Shown here piece after piece: positions 1 through 11,672 of a stretch of 64,000 nt of DNA. Numbering within the stretch: the first letter of the stretch is position 1; every line of letters begins with the position of its first letter. The notes beneath the pieces are model-generated. The model made no database searches. It was not told the origin of the DNA and saw nothing but the letters and a program-made list of their open reading frames with translations. The stretch lies in assembly GCA_004369045.1 (NCBI GenBank), contig ML213506.1, positions 186,001 through 250,000 of the forward strand. The letters are read 5' to 3'. Origin of the DNA: Heliocybe sulcata. Its lineage: Eukaryota; Basidiomycota; Agaricomycetes; Gloeophyllales; Gloeophyllaceae. Position numbers and translations under genes: made by a program.

Positions 1-398
1 TGACACCTCCGCCTCGCCCTTCCGCACACCCACGCCGCTTTCAAACTCAGGCCTCAGAGAAGATCACGCCCTGCACGAGCATACCTTCCTGCAGAACACC
101 GAGGCCCGCCTGGACGACTTTCTCGCACAGGGACAAGAGGTCCTCAATAACCTGGTCGACCAGCGGAACATGCTGAAGGGCACGCAGAGGCGGTTATTGG
201 ACGCAGCGAATACGCTGGGGATGAGTAGGGATGTTATTGGCTGGATTGAACGGAGGAGGTACGTATCATGCTTTTACGAGATGGGTCTTGAAGAGACTGA
301 TGGCGGTCTTGCGTAGTACGCAGGATATGTATATATTCTTTGCGGGAGCTATATTCACGTTCTTTTGCTTCTACTTAATTTGGCGCTATCTGGGATGA
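1..398 (+). CDS. BOS1: BOS1/GOSR2-type Golgi v-SNARE, 3' end only
   Basis: C-terminal part of the ER-Golgi SNARE Bos1 (membrin), a Qb-SNARE for fusion of ER-derived vesicles with the Golgi. Two exons are visible, 1-258 (reading from base 2) and 317-398, separated by a GT-AG intron at 259-316. The translation holds a SNARE-like heptad region (FLAQGQEVLNNLVDQRNMLK), then the family-typical segment LLDAANTLGMSRDVIGWIER and RSTQDMYIFFAGA, and ends in a single C-terminal membrane anchor (FTFFCFYLIWRYLG) directly before TGA, as expected for a tail-anchored SNARE. The N-terminal Habc-like part lies outside the window. Gos1 is the main alternative, but the QDxxxF...anchor pattern and the LGMS motif fit Bos1/GOSR2 better. 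Confidence 0.85.
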
Positions 399-851
399 AG
401 CGGGTATACCTGATCATTGCGGACACTGTTACGTGTATATGTTGTCTAGTTTTATGATATCGCGCCTATTTCCTGACTCCTCTCGGGTCTGAGCATCATG
501 CTTCAAAGGCAGTTGATTTCTTTAACCTATACCCTGGTAGCTGCCAACCGCATGCCTCTTCGAGTGCCTCTTGTGTTCGTGTTTTGCGTCAACTGTGAGT
601 CTGTGAGCAGCTGCCCGCGCTACTGCAACTGTTGACAGCCATTGTCCTCTTAGCACTGCATCATGGCATCTCCATCTACCAGTGTCAGTGTGCCGTCGAC
701 GAGTGGCACTGATGAACCTTTCGTGATTGGCCCTCCCTTCCATATTCTCCTTATCGCCCGCGATGCAATTGACGTTGTCGTATTCGCTGTATCAATTACA
801 ATACGGATGCCACCACTGTGCGTCCCGACTGCCCTCGAGCGGATATGACTC
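399..851. other. intergenic, convergent 3' ends
   Basis: Lies between the 3' end of BOS1 and the 3' end of the minus-strand F-box-like gene. Only short unsupported open frames; no other feature seen. Confidence 0.6.
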
Positions 852-1768
852 TCACTTTTCCGGCACCATGAGGCTGTCGAATGGCACCGCGCTGTTCCAG
901 ACACTCCGTCCACCATTCACCTCTTCCCACCACTCCTCCGGCGAAGGATCGTGCTCGGCAAAAGCAACATACACAGCGTACGAAGAAGGCGTACGGCATC
1001 CGGTTTTTATGAAGTGATCAACTTCGGCCTTGTCGCGTTGCGACAACGGTTCGGCGGTCTTGCATACCAGGATCAGTCTCTGAAGGCTCCTGCTAGAATT
1101 ACTGCCCAAAATAAATGATATAGCAGCGAAGGCTCCAGGGCCAGAAGTGTAGCGAGGGTACGGAAGCGCAAGATGGGTGATGTTTAGGCAGTTCCTTAAG
1201 GGAATCGAGATGGGGGAGATCGCTTGCTCGAATCGGAGGTGGGTCAATCGGCCCAGACACGCTTGACCTGCCTCGGTATCGCGGAACATTTCCCAGGTTG
1301 CGAGAGTCCCTGGCGCTTCGCCGAGAATGAAGAGAGATCGGAACTGAGGTCTCGACAATCCCGTGTTGCCACCAGAACCATGAATCAGGGCGTCCTTGTT
1401 CATCCCATTTTCATCTTCAAAGCCTCCACGAGAGGACCTAAAGTATGGCTGTTGACCGCGATTGCCTCCAGATCCAGTAGGCTGCTCCCGAAGCAGTTCG
1501 CCTCATTCGAGCCGAATGTATATGTGTCCATCCACAGGTGACGCGCTTGGTATGTGCTTATCCCGGACGCAAACGGATGTGCAGGTGGTAGCGTTTCCTC
1601 TGTCCAGATGCACGTACTCGACAGGATTTCTGCGACTGCTTCGTGGGCCCATGAGCAGACGGAGGAGATAGAGAGCGCACTCGCTCGTGACGACCGAGCT
1701 GCGAGGTCAAAGATGACGAGAACGAGTTCTGTAGGCAGCTTGATCTCAGCGCCGTCATTGCTTGTCAT
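852..1768 (-). pseudogene. F-box-like family member with a frameshift (copy 1)
   Basis: Two overlapping minus-strand frames together make one protein of the local F-box-like family. The first (1768 down to 1400) begins with an F-box-like helix region, LPTELVLVIFDLAA followed by SALSISSVCSWAHEAVAEIL. The second (1403 down to 852) carries the rest, including THLALPYP and the C-terminal signature EEWWEEVNGGRSVWNSAVP shared with the copies at 2158-3057 and 11673-12551. The frames join at an ATGA overlap (1400-1403), where the intact copies read straight through (EMKTKKGSFIH in copy 2). A one-base indel therefore breaks the gene, or there is a sequencing error; I see no intron that repairs it. F-box proteins usually recruit substrates to SCF ubiquitin ligases. 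The F-box assignment itself is inferred from the LPxELxxxIFD pattern. Confidence 0.7.
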
Positions 1769-2157
1769 CGTCTAGGAAAAGGGTCGCCGTAAAGCGATGC
1801 CACTTGGATGCCACTTCGTCGACGAACTCTATTAGCCGGCTGCACGTGGCTGTACGCGTTAATTTCGGACGCGTGCGGGAATATACGCGCCTTAAACTTG
1901 AGCGCTCTGAGCTGACGCTACCAGACCATCCGCAATGCCGAAACGCAAGCAGGTTCTTCGACAAGCTATAGCAAATCTTGGAGCATGGATACGGCCCAGA
2001 CGAAACAGAGGCACAAAGAGCAGCGATAAGCAGGACGATGTGAGATCGGCTGTTCATACTTTTAGCCGGACTCACCCCATGTTAGGCTTGCGCTCAGCAA
2101 GAAATTGTAAAGAATCTGCGGGATACACCAACAACCGAACTGCAGCATCCTTCAGGG
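1769..2157. other. shared divergent promoter of two F-box-like paralogs
   Basis: About 390 bases between the start codons of the minus-strand copy 1 and the plus-strand copy 2. No clear TATA box recognised. Confidence 0.5.
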
Positions 2158-3057
2158 ATGTCGGGCCACGAATCTCCCTTGCTGAGACTGCCCGTGGAAC
2201 TCATTCTCATTGTCTTCGACACCGCTGCCGTGTCATCGCGAGCGAGCGCCCTCGCGATCTCCCTCGTCTGCTCATGGGCCCACAAAGCGGTAGCTAACGT
2301 CCTGTCAAGGACATACGTATGGACAGGCGAAACACTGCCACCTAATCTGTTGGTGCCTCAGGCAAGCAGGCCCCAACCGCGCCACCTTTGGATGAACACA
2401 CGCACATTCGGCTGGTACGATGCTAAGTTATTTGGCAGCCACCTCCCAGATCTGGACGCAATCGCGGTCTACGGAGGCGTCTTGGGCCCTCTCCTGGAGG
2501 GTATGGAGATGAAGACGAAGAAGGGCTCTTTTATTCACAATCCCAGGACATCGCTTGTAGAATCTACGACGAGGATCGATGCATCCTCCATATGCAGTCG
2601 CCGTTCGCTCTTCATCCTCTCTGCGACAACGCCATTAGCCTGGGGACACTGGGATTTCCTGGGCGGAGTTACCCATCTTCGTCTCCAACACCCTCGCACC
2701 TGGGCAATGATACCATTGGGGAACTGTCCCAACGTCACGCACATCGCCATCCCTTACCCCGACCTGGCTTCTGATCCGGGGTGCATCCGCACCCTGGAGA
2801 TCTTCCTCAACCATGCTCGCAGTGGGACTCTCCAGAAATTAATTCTGACATGGGTGGCTGCCAGGCCGCCACTGAGACTCAGCCAGGCCATTCTCGACGA
2901 ATTCATCACAGCTCGACAGGGTGATCTTCCTACCGGCATTATCCAAGTCTCCCGTGTCGAGAACGAGCCTTCGCTAGAGGAGTGGTGGATGGAGGTGAAC
3001 GGTGGATGGAATATTTGGGACAGTGCAGTGCCACTTAGCACCCAAATGGGAAGGTAA
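2158..3057 (+). CDS. F-box-like protein (copy 2), intact
   Basis: Intronless frame of 299 residues. Residues about 8-50 hold an F-box-like segment (LPVELILIVFDTAAVSSRAS, then LAISLVCSWAHKAVANVL). The middle contains a leucine-rich-like stretch (VTHLRLQHPRTW; NVTHIAIPYPDL) and the C-terminus carries the family signature EEWWMEVNGGWNIWDSAVPL. It is the intact divergent partner of the frameshifted copy at 852-1768 and is related over its whole length to 11673-12551. The start is the first ATG of the frame and aligns with the paralogs. Proteins of this type are numerous in mushroom genomes and are presumed SCF substrate adaptors; no substrate can be inferred. The C-terminal motif is not one I can assign to a known domain. 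Confidence 0.75.
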   Translation: MSGHESPLLRLPVELILIVFDTAAVSSRASALAISLVCSWAHKAVANVLSRTYVWTGETLPPNLLVPQASRPQPRHLWMNTRTFGWYDAKLFGSHLPDLDAIAVYGGVLGPLLEGMEMKTKKGSFIHNPRTSLVESTTRIDASSICSRRSLFILSATTPLAWGHWDFLGGVTHLRLQHPRTWAMIPLGNCPNVTHIAIPYPDLASDPGCIRTLEIFLNHARSGTLQKLILTWVAARPPLRLSQAILDEFITARQGDLPTGIIQVSRVENEPSLEEWWMEVNGGWNIWDSAVPLSTQMGR

Positions 3058-4599
3058 TTGTGAGATGTCCCTCATCAATAAACTCAAGCTGAGCGACTGC
3101 TCGCAGGCCTGGTATTGGCAACGACGGCGAAGACACTCCATTGTCAGAAGTTCTACGCTTGGCGCTTAGCGCTTAACCTCCGTCCGTATGCACAATCGCG
3201 TCGCGGCAACAATGATGTGGCCTTTATGTCTGGCCCTCTTGGTGGCGGTGCATTTCTGCACCCTGGCCAGATGTGCGTAACACTCACGTGACATGTGACA
3301 TACACCGCGGGGCTAGCAAGTGTGCCCAAAGTTCTCACGGCTTAGTCAGCACGATCTGATGCCCTCAGGAGATCAGCGCTGGCCGCATATGGAGAGAAGT
3401 GATGGACGTCGACCCGGAGACGGGTGACGGCCTGAGGGTTCTATGTATTGGTGCACAGTACCCTCAGAAAGAACAAATATAAAACATGTATGGAAGGACG
3501 GGTTTTAGTAAGATATAGGGCTGTAATCCAAAGCAAAATTCCCCATGTCATTTCAGGGTGATATAGCCGGATGTTGAACCGGGGAATGCCGGAGGTGAGT
3601 TTACACATAGAATCATAATGAACTAGCAACTAGCACGACAAACTAAGGAGGAAGAGTCCTTATATCACTTAACAGGAAGATATGATTCATGCAGGTCCTA
3701 TTTTGAGGAACCCGTGCCTCAGCAGGACTTGAACCATACGAAATTATCCCGAAACGGGAAATACCGAGGGCGGGGACTTGGTCGCGAGCCCAGCCAAAAA
3801 TGCAAAGAAAAATGGATACACCATGAATCAAAACTGTGAGCTCTAGAATACGTGGGATACGCATGGAAATGGACACATCCATTACACCATGGTGTGATTG
3901 GGAGCCAAGATTTTTTAATATCTATATTCAAGTGCAGACCCGCTGCCGAAAGAGGAGTCCGAGTCGGTCGCCGATCGGCTTCGGGAAGTTGCCATTTCAG
4001 GAGAATTGCCGATTGCGGTAACGCGAAGCGCTAGCGATGGCGTGTGAACTTTGGGCAGTCTTGCTAGCCACACCGCGGCTGACTCGTCCGCGTCCCATGA
4101 TGACGTCGGTACCCGTCGGCGAGCGTCTACCTACGAATTCCGTCGAACTCATAAATATTCCTCTTCTGATCCCGCTCTGGCCAAATCCCCAGCTCTTCTC
4201 CTCCGAGTCCCACTCTGTCCTGTCCTTCCGGCTGGTCTTTTTGGTTCTCTGGTGACGCTGTACTCGATGCGATCACAAAGAATGACAAGACTCAAAGCTC
4301 AAGGACGGATTCTGGTACTCCTGGACATGATCTCGACCTACTCACGGACGAGGGCTCGCCGGTCACCGACCACGCATGGCTCACAAGGCCCCAGCTGGCC
4401 GAGTCCACCTACTGTACAGGAAGTCTCTCCATGGACGCCGCCTCTGAAGGAAGAACAAGCCGTATACACTATCTACATCATCGGTGGACCGTCAGCATCA
4501 TGATACACATTTATCTCGCTCGTATACTCTATCGACTCGCTGCTATTCGACCCGCTCTCCGACAGTTGGGTGCAGGCCCACAGATATCAGGGGCATGTA
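3058..4599. other. intergenic, no supported gene
   Basis: Several overlapping plus-strand frames (for example 4051-4503 and 4431-4691) lack family resemblance or convincing splicing. A 12-base perfect palindrome ACACCATGGTGT lies at 3884-3895, the motif AGTCCGAGTCGG at 3956-3967 and a TATA-like ATAAATA near 4151. A short plus-strand transcript cannot be excluded. Confidence 0.4.
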
Positions 4600-5790
4600 T
4601 CATACCACGCCTGCATTCTCAGGGAGAGCCAGGTCTGCGCTTGGATCCAGCACGAATTGGCGGATTAGTTCCAGCCAACCGGATTCTGTAGGTATAACGT
4701 GACCTAGTATCCGCCAGTGTCAGTACCAAATCCAGACTCGGACGCATAAAATCAGTTCACTCACCACCTCCGTGCGTTACGTACTTCCCGTTCACAGAAG
4801 AAACATCAACCAGTGTCTGGTTCTGCTCCTTTGGAGTTATATCATCTGATGTGCCTTGAATGTGGAGAGTACGTGTCTTCGCAGGCGTCGAGAATAGCTT
4901 CGGGAGCAGCGAGGACCTCGGCAAGTGGCCTGATATCGCTACGCAAAATGTGCTGCAAAGACCTGGTCATGGCGATCAAAATCATTTCCCTGTGCTCGGG
5001 GACTCACAAAGGCGGATGGGGCGCTTTGCCGTCTACCAAGAAGGGCGGGTATACGTCCGGCTTTTCTAACTTCAGGCGATGTGAGAGAAGAACACGACTG
5101 GTGGGGAGGGGTCATACCAGCGCGGTGAGGATCACGGACATGGTGGACCCTTGACTGTCAAATGTGCGTAAGTCCTAGACGGAATCACAGCTAACACTCG
5201 GAGTTACCTGAAACCGATGATACCCTGATCCGTCGCATGTCAGTCTGGGGTCTGTACGCCGACGCACAAAGAGCATCGAATACCTCAAACCGGTCATTCC
5301 TCAGTATATCTCTGAACGCCTCGATACTCTTCTCCAACCCAGTGGTATCGTCGTTGTCAGGATAGGATTTCCACCAGGCCCTCGGCACAAGAGTTGGATT
5401 GTCCAGGTTCTTCGGGATATCGACGACGAAAGGCAGATCTGGAGAGGGTGTGAAGGTAACTGGTACATCGTCCTGAGTAAGGACGCGGGCGCCTTCGATG
5501 AATACTGGGATTTTGGGCGACGTCAGATGGTGTGTTTCGTCAAGGCAGGAGCGGGACGTACCGAATTCGAGGTTGTCTTGTGCGAAAGCTGCTTGGACAG
5601 GTGCGAACTCGCAGTAGAAAAATATTAGCTTGAATTATGGCCTTACTCGCTCGACTAGTGCTCACCCAATCCTTGAAAATAGAAGCGTTCTGGGAATACC
5701 TACGAGCAGCGAGATCAATACGGCGATACACAAACAGTCAGGGATGACTCACCCGTGGAGTACGAGTACCTTGCGAGGAGTTGAGACCAT
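4600..5790 (-). CDS. FSH-family serine hydrolase (alpha/beta hydrolase), 9 exons
   Basis: Reconstructed from nine minus-strand exons: 5753-5790, 5666-5699, 5562-5607, 5284-5504, 5208-5224, 5118-5154, 5008-5069, 4765-4952, 4600-4703. They join in phase to 248 residues, close to yeast Fsh1 (about 243). It starts MVSTPRKVLVLHGYSQNASI, the family N-terminus. VFIEGARVL, LVPRAWWKSYPD and GLEKSIEAFRDIL match the FSH1 domain. The catalytic triad is visible: Ser119 in the nucleophile elbow GFSQG, Asp188 in GTSDDITP and His216 in HGGGHVIP. The lid-side stretch KPDVYPPFLVDGKAPHPP is also family-typical. Members are cytosolic esterases or thioesterases; some fungal relatives release polyketides, but nothing here points to such a cluster. 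The third exon boundary (acceptor at 5608) is the least certain. Confidence 0.85.
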
Positions 5791-7372
5791 TGTGAAATAC
5801 CTCGGTATTAACCCCCCCGCGCAAGGAGCGATCATCGTGCTTTTATATCTTACGCAGAAGACTGGATCACTCATATGCCGACTGCAGCGGGCAAAGCACG
5901 CCTGTGGCTTAACAAGCGTGCATGACCAGGACTAGATTCTGGTCGACGTCTGAGTACCGCCTCGGTCAAGGTAGACCGGCCATTGTCTATCTTGACCGAG
6001 GCCGGTGCGCTCTCTCCTCGACTTGACGACATGTGGTGGCCTCTCCAAAGAGTGTCATAAACAGAAGCTGCAACACTGACTAGATAATGGACACACCCGT
6101 CAAGGTACGACTCACAGGCAAAGATATGCATCCACAAGTCTCAAGCCACCCCGTTGTTTTGCACGATTGTCCAGCATGTAGTGGTCGCTGCCCCTCGTAT
6201 AGACAAGACGAGCGTGTAACGTTCAAGCGAGCCACACGACGGCGCGAGTACAGGAACAGGCCAACATACGTATTTTGACTGAGCCATTCTCTTGATAACA
6301 TGCAGAGTGCAATGTCAAGGAGCGTGAAGTCAAGATTATGGCGGGCCAGCGAGAGGACCGGAGGTAATTGTTTACATTCTTGAACGCGGTGTTTGTTAGC
6401 AGAATACCAGCATCCGACCGGATTCGGGACACGACTAGCAGTACAGTCAGAAGATGTGAGACATACACAAATTGCGCGTGAAACGTTTCATCAATTGGAT
6501 TCACCGACATGCAAGACATCCGGCGTGCACATCGCTGAATCTCAAATGGGAAATTGAATGAGCATGGGAATTCTCGGAAGCAAAATTGAAGCCCAGCGAG
6601 GCGGCGCGTGTCGGGGTCAATTAAACTGTTGATTCCGTTCACCCCACGGCCACCGGATGTCAAGCCAGGATATATCAACGTGGGCATGGCCGATTCAAGG
6701 CATCTGGCCCCATTGCAAGAGGAGCTGTGACGGCATGGAGTCTATCTTTGGAGGCGGATCTGTTGGAGCAATGGCCGAGCAGGATTCTTTCATTATGCCC
6801 GACGGTCGGGGGAGGCAGACGCCTGCACCGACAGACGGGGGCCGGCGGCTCGGAGGCTTTGTGCAAAGTTCTAGTTCTGAAATATCGCTGGGGGTTGCTA
6901 TGCATGGTGCCAAATATGGCTAAATGTCGATGTGTTGAATCCGCCAACGCAGTTAGTGCGCCTAATTCGGGCGCCCACCGCCTCGGCGAAGCGTTCTTCT
7001 GCCCAAAGCGGGTCGAGTGTTTCCTGGCGCGCTGATCTGCGCCGGTGGTGGATTGCTACACTCGACGTCCTCGCTGCGACGCTTTCTTGGTTTGGCTGCG
7101 AAAAGGCCTGATTGCGCTGTGCCCGCCGCGTTCGTTACGTGCTGCCACTCTAGCCCTCCTTCCAAGCGATCCTCTCCCCCCAATATAAACCCACTCCCTC
7201 GGACCATCGCTTTTCATTTCACCCTCTTGCTGGCCCTCTTGCAGTCTTTGCACCCCGTGCTTTTTGGCAGTCTTGCACCGCTGATTGCGTATTTGGTCCC
7301 AGTTCTACTAATCGACTTGATACTCTTCCCTTTGCTTATTTACACCGCTTTTTCGTAATACCGGCAAAAATA
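5791..7372. other. intergenic, divergent promoter of FSH hydrolase and Mei2-like gene
   Basis: No gene supported. The last 250 bases before the Mei2-like start are pyrimidine-rich and contain a TATA-like AATATAAA near 7182, consistent with a core promoter and 5' UTR. The minus-strand frame 6223-6687 has no recognisable content. Confidence 0.5.
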
Positions 7373-10152
7373 ATGGACAAGTTCCCCGCCCACATCCCCG
7401 CGTCACCCAGGGTCCAGGAGAAAGTAAGCCAGCCTTCCTTCGTATTCTACGCGCCCTGTCAATCAGCCTCGTCGATTCTGACCGGGTCTTTCTCAGTCCA
7501 CCGGGCAACGCACCCTGCACACAAAACAGTCTCTGCCCAATTTGTGGTGCGCATTTCCACTACCATACAACCTCACGTGACTGATACTCTATTGCGCCTA
7601 GGCTGCCGCCGCGATACGGCCCCATCCCTTCGCACCTCAACCGCCCTCAGCCGCCTCAGCCAACCTCGCCCAACCCGCCCCGCATGCATCAGAATAATAA
7701 ATTAGACACGGACGGGCTGTCGCCTGGCAAGGGCAACCGCACGCCGCTTTTGACCCCGCCGCTCACGCCTGCGAGCTCGCGGCGCACTGCGTCCAGTGCC
7801 GACGATGTCGTGGCTGGCCTCGAGGCGATGGGCGTCGAAGATGGTAGCAGGTTTTTGCTGGTATGGGCCTCTATCGTCTGCTAGGATGGTATTCTTACGT
7901 CACGTGTGCGTAGATATCGAACGTCCCTACCCAGCTTTCTTCTGATGCCCTCCAGGCGCTGTTTGCGCCCTACAGTGGCGAGGTCAAGGGCATGTACGTG
8001 CGTCTGCACGAGTCCCATGGGCTCGTCGTGCTCGCGTTCTGGGACGAAGGCGCCGCGGGGAAGGTGAGAAAGGACGTAGACGGGTCCTCCGTGCCCGAAG
8101 GCACCGCCGCCGACACCAGACTGAGCAAAGACGGAGAAGGCGCGGTTGTCGCCGCGCGGTTCGTGAGCGCAGATGAGTTGAGGGAGGTGCGCACTATCCC
8201 GGTTTTCTTCCGCGAATTTTTCTGGGTCTGAAGGTGTGGGTATTTGCGTTGTAGCTGATCGGCCACTCGACGTTTATCAAGGAAGTCGAAACGCTCGGCG
8301 AGGTCTTCATCGGCCTCGAGGGCGGGTGGCGCGAGGGCGAGCTAGGTGCTCTCCGCGCGCTGTTCGCCGGGATCGGGCGCGTGAAAGCCTGGGACGTCCG
8401 TGGAGAGGTGAGTCGGCTCGCCATAATTCCTTTAGGCGTAGTGCTTTATATCCCGAGCCGCGGGGCCCGTTCCTTGTTGTACCCTATGAGTCCTTGACAA
8501 AGCACTGACCATACCCGCCCTTCACAGGCAATCAGAGCGGAATACAGCGACATCCGCGACGCCGCGTCCGCGCTCGACCTCGACGGGCGCACCATGTTCG
8601 GCACCACGCTCCGCGTCTCCCGGCGGGACCCCGACTTCCCCGGGGAAGTTAATCTAAGCAGGCGCAGCTCCCAAGCCGGACTGGAACGGCGGGGCTCCCA
8701 AGCGAGTTTGGCGCCGAGTCAGAGTGAGGGAGTGGGCGGCTCGCTGCGCGCGGTGCGGTTCGACGGCGGGCGCGCGAGGAGCGTCAGCGCGGACCGCAGG
8801 CAGGAGCCTGTGGGCGAGCCGGTTGGGAGGAGAGGGAGTAATTATCATTTGTACGACGCTGTGGGGAAGGCGAACGGCGGCGGGGTGGGGTGTGGCAATG
8901 AGGAGGTGCCGGAGAGGAGGGGGAGCGTGCAGGAGGATGTTGGGAATGGGCAGGAGCACGGGCAGGGGTCTGTCTATGATTTCTTTAGGAGCGGGACGGG
9001 AGGGGAGACGCTGTACGAGTCGTACATGCCGGCGACGGCGACGGGGTATGAGGGGTGGAATGGGTACTCGATGGACCAGGCGCACCCCGCGCAGCAGCAG
9101 TGGGTGGAGGGGTATTATTACGCGCCGCCGCCGCCGCCGCCTCCGCAGAGGAAGTACGCGTACCAGGAGCAGAGGCAGCAGGAGTATGCGGAGTATGCGA
9201 GTGCGGCTGCGTATGGGTATGGGATGCCCGGCCTCGGGATGGGGATGGGGATGGGCATCGACGCGATGGGGATGGGCATGGGCTACCTCCGCTACCCCGC
9301 CCTCGACTCGCTACACCTCCCCACCCCCCAACTCATCTCCCCGGTCCCCGCCGTGCGGCCCGAGCACAACCAGGTGAACCTGGCAAGAATTGAGGAAGGG
9401 CTGGACACGCGCACGACGGTGATGATCAAGAATATCCCGAATAAGATGAGTGATCGCGATTTGGTGGAGGTGATTGCGCGGGTGACGCCGCGGAGGGTGG
9501 ATTTTTTGTATTTGAGGATGGATTTTCAGAATGGTGAGCGTTTTTTTTGGTTTTTTTGGGGGGGAGGTGCTGATTGAGGTTGGATGTGGTGGGAAGGGTG
9601 TAATGTTGGGTACGCGTTTGTGAACTTCATTACGGTGCAGGATTTGTTGGTGTTTGCAAAGGCCAAGTTGGGGGTGAAGTGGTTCGTCTTCCATCTCATC
9701 TCCCCCACAAGCGTCATTGTCACTAACAAGAAAATTGACCAGGAACATGTACTCGAGCGAAAAGGTCCTCCAGATGAGCTACGCAAACTACCAGTCCGTC
9801 CCCCTCCTCCCCTTCTCTATCCCATACATAACCTCTAACCCACACCCCATCTTACAGAGGCAAAGAAGCGCTAGTCGAGAAATTCAAAAACTCATGCATC
9901 ATGGACGAGCGCGAGGAATGGCGGCCCAAGATCTTCTACTCGGACGGGCCGAACCAGGGGCTGCCGGAGCCCTTCCCGAAGCCGACGCATTTGCGGAGGA
10001 AGGAGCGGTCGTCGCATAACCGCGGGGCGCTGTACGTGCCTGGGCTCCATCACGGCGGGGAGAGGACGAGGCTGGAGAATCGGGGCGGCGGGCGGGATCC
10101 GAGTTTCTATCAGCCGCCGTTTAAGAGGGGCCGGGCGCCCCATCTGGGATGA
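7373..10152 (+). CDS. Mei2-like RNA-binding protein (three RRMs), 9 exons
   Basis: Exons 7373-7423, 7497-7546, 7602-7860, 7914-8186, 8255-8407, 8528-9533, 9597-9681, 9743-9793 and 9858-10152 join in phase to 740 residues. RRM1-like (residues about 118-165): FLLISNVPTQLSSDALQALF. RRM2-like (about 205-290) ends at FGTTLRVSRRDP. A low-complexity middle holds poly-Pro and Gly-Met repeats (GLGMGMGMG). The C-terminal Mei2-type RRM (about 556-690) is diagnostic: RTTVMIKNIPNKMSDRDL, VDFLYLRMDFQNGCNVGYAF, VNFITVQDL and later EWRPKIFYSDG. In fission yeast, Mei2 binds meiRNA and switches cells to meiosis; plant and fungal relatives also act in meiosis and development. The first two introns are inferred; the WLPPRYGP join at 7546/7602 restores frame. 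Confidence 0.85.
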
Positions 10153-11672
10153 GAAGCGGTGTCTGGGGAAGCGAGGTCTGCGCTGGCATGACCTTCCTGC
10201 GCGATCCCGTTGTTGTTCGTTTCTGTGCTCCCGACTGATCCACAATACTGATAGACTTGCTGCTCGCATCCGGACGCTTCGCTCTGCATATCGTTTCTGC
10301 TCTGTTATCTGTCGCAATGTTCGCTCTCATCTGTTCTCCCTGTCCCGTATCTGCATGATCAGTTATCCTCTCCTTTTCCCTTCTAATTATCCCGCTTTTA
10401 TTCGAGTATGCACTGTCCCTTTGTGTTTTCCTGCTATGCGCATTTCGTTCGTTGTCGCGTTCCCTTGCTTTGCTTTTCAAAAGTCCAGATGCTTCCGAGT
10501 CGCAGTGTATGTTAAAGTCATGTTATACCCTGTAGCCTATAGAACCAAGCAAATGTATATAGCTTTTACTATCATTCTGAGAGGCGTACGGACCTGGATC
10601 CCGACGCATTGCAAGCCTACTCCTAGTGTGGCTAGCCGTCCGCTGGATTCGTTCTGTGGCTTACTTGTGTAGTGGGATGTTAACCGGACGAAGACGGGAA
10701 GCACATTTGGGTGCAGACTCTCTCCCGCAGAAGAAGAACTCACTCCTGGCATAGCTTCTGCGGGGTTACTGCCATCTCCATCACCCGCGTCTCCTCGTCG
10801 CTGATAATGACATCGCGAGGTCTTAATCTCATTCCACCGAGCAGCTCACATGTCTTGTCCGTATACCATCGCCGGGCTTGACAAAGCGCACAGGCCTAGA
10901 CTTGCTGGCGGACGTCTCCTCCGTAAATTCGGGTAGGCGGGCAACGAGCTTCACAGCTCAGGGCCCTGCCTGATGTTGCAGCGATCACGCCGTCAGGACT
11001 GTACTTCTTCGCTCAGCCGGCTGCTGGTGAGGAATATTGGACTATGCACTTGTACAGCCCAAGCCACAAACCCATCGCCCGATCAGTCATCCCTTCCCAT
11101 GCCAGTGAGTATGCGGGATATTGACTGGTTCGATAGGCAGACGTGTTGCTGCGTCTCATCTCCTTTATCGTATGCTCACGAGGTCTGATCGTTTGAACAG
11201 GTGAACGTCCGCGGCCGGGAAGATCCCGTCACATTATAGCGTTCCGGCTTAGCTCCTACTGAGGAGAGCGCGTCCATCCAAGGGGGGCGGGGAGCTATGA
11301 CCCACCGCACGAGTTTACAGTGTTACGAATTTCATCTACAACCGAGGACAGTAAAGATGACCACGTCAAACTCTGACTCGAGAGTATCTGCACTGACCTG
11401 GGGTAGCGGTGAGGGATGACCCGGTACCAAGATGACGGCCATGGTTGCCTGGATTCCCATTGCATTCCGGGGGAACAATCATCATCCTATTCCCGCCAGC
11501 TTCTTATGCCGATTTATAGCGGTCTGGGGGCAGTGCGAGTATCGTAGAATGGTGTCCTCCTCACTGACGACCCCACCTTCGGCATGAATCCCTGCAGCAA
11601 CAAGGCTGTTGCGGCTACATATAAACCATCTATTTCATGCAAAATCAGGCTCTCCGTTAAGCACTACTCGCG
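10153..11672. other. intergenic, no supported gene
   Basis: No frame with recognisable content. The right end is the promoter of the F-box-like copy 3 (TATA box at 11620-11625). Confidence 0.55.
11620..11625 (+). promoter_or_regulatory. TATA box of F-box-like copy 3
   Basis: TATAAA, 48 bases upstream of the ATG at 11673, a plausible distance for a fungal gene with a short leader. Confidence 0.55.

Noticed and set aside
3725-3735. B-box-like GGTTCAAGTCC on the minus strand, possible tRNA
   Set aside because: T stem does not pair (two of five) and no acceptor or anticodon arm forms.
4051-4691. Overlapping plus-strand frames downstream of a TATA-like box
   Set aside because: They end antisense to the last FSH exon, lack recognisable content and could not be joined sensibly.
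6223-6687. 154-codon minus-strand frame
   Set aside because: No recognisable domain, no promoter or splice support, mixed composition.
8654-9377. Long alternative frames on both strands (143 and 217 codons)
   Set aside because: GC-rich, Arg-rich shadows of the Mei2-like exon 6.
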